Shown piece by piece: positions 5,461 through 7,167 of a stretch of DNA of 7,167 nt. The DNA is from Armatimonadetes bacterium RBG_19FT_COMBO_69_19 (lineage in GTDB: Bacteria; Sysuimicrobiota; Sysuimicrobiia; Sysuimicrobiales; Kaftiobacteriaceae). Every line of letters begins with the position of its first letter. Position 1 is the stretch's first letter. Under the pieces are notes generated by a model, which was not told the DNA's origin, made no database searches, and was given only the letters and a program-made list of their open reading frames with translations. A program made the translations under genes and the position numbers. The stretch spans positions 5,899 through 13,065 of the forward strand of contig MENB01000189.1 in NCBI GenBank assembly GCA_001768125.1, in the 5' to 3' direction.

Positions 5461-7167
5461 ATGGCCCGGATCAGCGTGACACTGCCCAACGGCAGCCGGA
5501 AGGAGTACGACCGCGGCGTGTCCCTGGCGCAGGTGGCGATGGACGCGGGCGCGCGGGACGCGGTGGCCGCGAAGGTGAACGGCGCCGCGCGCGACCTCGG
5601 GGCGAAGCTCGAGGAGGACGCGCAGGTCGAGCTGCTCACGTTCGATCAGCCGGAAGGCCGCGAGGTCTACTGGCATTCCTCGGCGCACCTCATGGCCCAG
5701 GCCGTGAAGGAGCTGTTCCCCGAGGCGAAGCTCGCCATCGGCCCGCCGATCGAGCAGGGCTTCTACTACGACATCGACATCGGCCGTCCGTTCACACCGG
5801 AAGACCTGGAACGGATCGAGGCGCGCATGCGCGAGCTGGCGAAGCAGGACCAGCCCATCGAGCGGGTGGAGATCCCCCGCGACGAGGCGATCCGGATGTA
5901 CGAGCAGACGGGCGAGAAGTACAAGGTGGAGTTGCTGCGCCAGGACATCCCCGATCAGCGGGTGTCCTTCTATCGCCAGAACGGGTTCATGGATATGTGC
6001 CGGGGTCCGCACCTGCCGCGCACAGGGCTGATCAAGGCGATCAAGCTGCTCAGCACGGGCGGCGCGTACTGGCGGGGGGATGAGCACCGCGAGATGCTCT
6101 CCCGCATTTACGGCATCACGTTCCCCCGGCAGGAGCAGCTGGACGACTTCGTCCACATGCTCGAGGAGGCGAAACGCCGCGATCACCGCCGGCTCGGCCG
6201 CGACCTGAAGCTCTTTGCGTTCGCGGAGGAGGTCGGGCAGGGCCTGCCGCTCTGGCTGCCCCGCGGCGCCACGGTCCGGCGCATCCTCGAGCAGTACATC
6301 ATCGACGTGGAGCAGCGCCACGGCTACGAGCACGTCTACGCGCCCGATCTGGCCTCCTCGACGCTGTACAAGATCTCCGGGCACTGGGAGCATTTCCGGG
6401 AGAACATGTACCCGCCGATGGAAGTCGACCATGAGCAGCTCGTGCTCAAGCCGATGAACTGTCCGCACCACATCATGATCTATAAGCAGGACCAGCACTC
6501 CTACCGCGACCTGCCGGTGCGGATCGCCGAGCTCGGCCGCATGTACCGGTACGAACGGTCCGGGACGCTCACGGGGCTCCACCGCGTGCGCTCGATGACG
6601 CTGAACGACGCGCACATCTTCTGCCGGCCGGACCAGATCAAGGACGAGTTCGCCGGCGTCGTGCACCTCATCCAGGAGGTGTACCGCGACCTGAAGATCA
6701 CGGACTATAAGTACAACCTCTCGTTGCATGACCCGGGCGACAAGGCGAGCTACTTCCCGGATGAGCAGCTCTGGGCGACGGCGGAGCGGGTGCTGCACGA
6801 GGTCCTCGACGATCTCGGGCTGGACTACACGCCGGTCGTCGGGGAGGCGGCCTTCTACGGCCCCAAGCTCGACGTGCAAATCCGCACGGCGACCGGGAAG
6901 GAGGATACGCTCTCCACGGTCCAGCTCGACTTCTTGCTGCCGCAGCGCTTCGCGATCGAGTACATCGGTGAAGACGGGAAGGCGCACACGCCGGTGATGA
7001 TCCATCGCGCGATCCTCAGCACCATGGAGCGAATGATGGCGTTCCTCATCGAGTACTACGTGGGGGACTTCCCGCTGTGGCTCGCGCCGGAGCAGGCGCG
7101 CGTGCTGCCCATCGCGGAGCGCCATCTGATGTACGCGCGGCAGGGGCGAGAGCACCTCGCCACCCAG
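5461..7167 (+). CDS. thrS: Threonyl-tRNA synthetase (3' end beyond window)
   Basis: This frame gives 569 codons of a class II synthetase that charges tRNA-Thr; bacterial enzymes have about 640 residues, so roughly 70 are missing because the window ends. Domain order is TGS (about 1-61), editing domain with His72, His76, Cys180 and His184 (the HxxxH and CxxxH that clear Ser-tRNA-Thr), catalytic core from about 240, and the start of the anticodon-binding domain at about 537 (FPLWLAPEQARVLPIAERH). Catalytic zinc ligands are Cys334, His385 and His515. Motif 2 Arg363 and motif 3 Arg524 are present. The enzyme is therefore a full-length editing type with every key residue seen. Motif 2 continues as RVRSMTLNDAHIFC, where the commoner bacterial form is RVRxFTQDDAHIF, so it may belong to a minority subgroup. 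Expression is governed by the T-box leader just upstream, which responds to the enzyme's own substrate tRNA. Confidence 0.98.
   Translation, partial: MARISVTLPNGSRKEYDRGVSLAQVAMDAGARDAVAAKVNGAARDLGAKLEEDAQVELLTFDQPEGREVYWHSSAHLMAQAVKELFPEAKLAIGPPIEQGFYYDIDIGRPFTPEDLERIEARMRELAKQDQPIERVEIPRDEAIRMYEQTGEKYKVELLRQDIPDQRVSFYRQNGFMDMCRGPHLPRTGLIKAIKLLSTGGAYWRGDEHREMLSRIYGITFPRQEQLDDFVHMLEEAKRRDHRRLGRDLKLFAFAEEVGQGLPLWLPRGATVRRILEQYIIDVEQRHGYEHVYAPDLASSTLYKISGHWEHFRENMYPPMEVDHEQLVLKPMNCPHHIMIYKQDQHSYRDLPVRIAELGRMYRYERSGTLTGLHRVRSMTLNDAHIFCRPDQIKDEFAGVVHLIQEVYRDLKITDYKYNLSLHDPGDKASYFPDEQLWATAERVLHEVLDDLGLDYTPVVGEAAFYGPKLDVQIRTATGKEDTLSTVQLDFLLPQRFAIEYIGEDGKAHTPVMIHRAILSTMERMMAFLIEYYVGDFPLWLAPEQARVLPIAERHLMYARQGREHLATQ

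Noticed and set aside
5447..5479. A 10-codon mini-ORF starting at ATG 5447 and overlapping the thrS start out of frame
   Set aside because: Its upstream GGAGG (5440-5444) is only two bases from the ATG, too close for normal initiation, while AGGAGG at 5450-5455 is ideally placed for thrS. The T-box already explains regulation.
4933..7155. A 740-codon open frame on the minus strand opposite dtd, the leader and thrS
   Set aside because: It is antisense to thrS, dtd and the T-box, all supported by motifs. Its translation is rich in Arg, His, Val and Leu with no recognisable domain, as expected for the opposite frame of a GC-rich gene.

Overview
The window is a compact, GC-rich bacterial segment with every gene on the + strand. 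Two features suggest a Terrabacteria-type lineage, meaning Firmicutes, Actinobacteria, Chloroflexota or one of the related uncultured high-GC phyla. The first is a T-box leader in front of threonyl-tRNA synthetase, a mode of regulation largely confined to those groups. The second is the strong G/C bias at third codon positions. The sequence alone does not identify a genus.

Positions 2-4611 hold a sugar or glycoside uptake and breakdown operon. It runs from the C-terminal end of a solute-binding protein, through an intergenic stem-loop, two MalF/MalG-type permeases (ATGA overlap), a MalK/UgpC-type ATPase and a cytoplasmic glycoside hydrolase of the mannosylglycerate/glucosylglycerate hydrolase type (related to GH63). 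The ATPase and hydrolase overlap by one base (TGATG). The simplest reading is that an intact small glycoside, possibly the compatible solute glucosylglycerate or mannosylglycerate, is imported and then hydrolysed inside the cell. The substrate is inferred, not proven.

Positions 4616-5071 encode D-aminoacyl-tRNA deacylase (dtd), four bases after the hydrolase stop codon. It is probably co-transcribed with the catabolic genes, although its function is unrelated.

Positions 5072-5460 are non-coding but full of signals. There is a 14-bp perfect palindrome, a near-consensus sigma-70 promoter (TTGACA, 18 bp, TATACT), and a full T-box riboswitch. The T-box has Stem I with a Thr (ACC) specifier, a Stem II-like hairpin, Stem III, the T-box sequence, and competing antiterminator and terminator folds. 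A strong Shine-Dalgarno sequence follows. This leader controls thrS, which starts at 5461 and runs off the end of the window as its anticodon-binding domain begins.

No mobile element, CRISPR array, tRNA or rRNA is visible. I found no clearly undescribed system. The most informative observations are the hydrolase-transporter pairing, the fully resolvable threonine T-box, and the palindrome placed against its -35 box.
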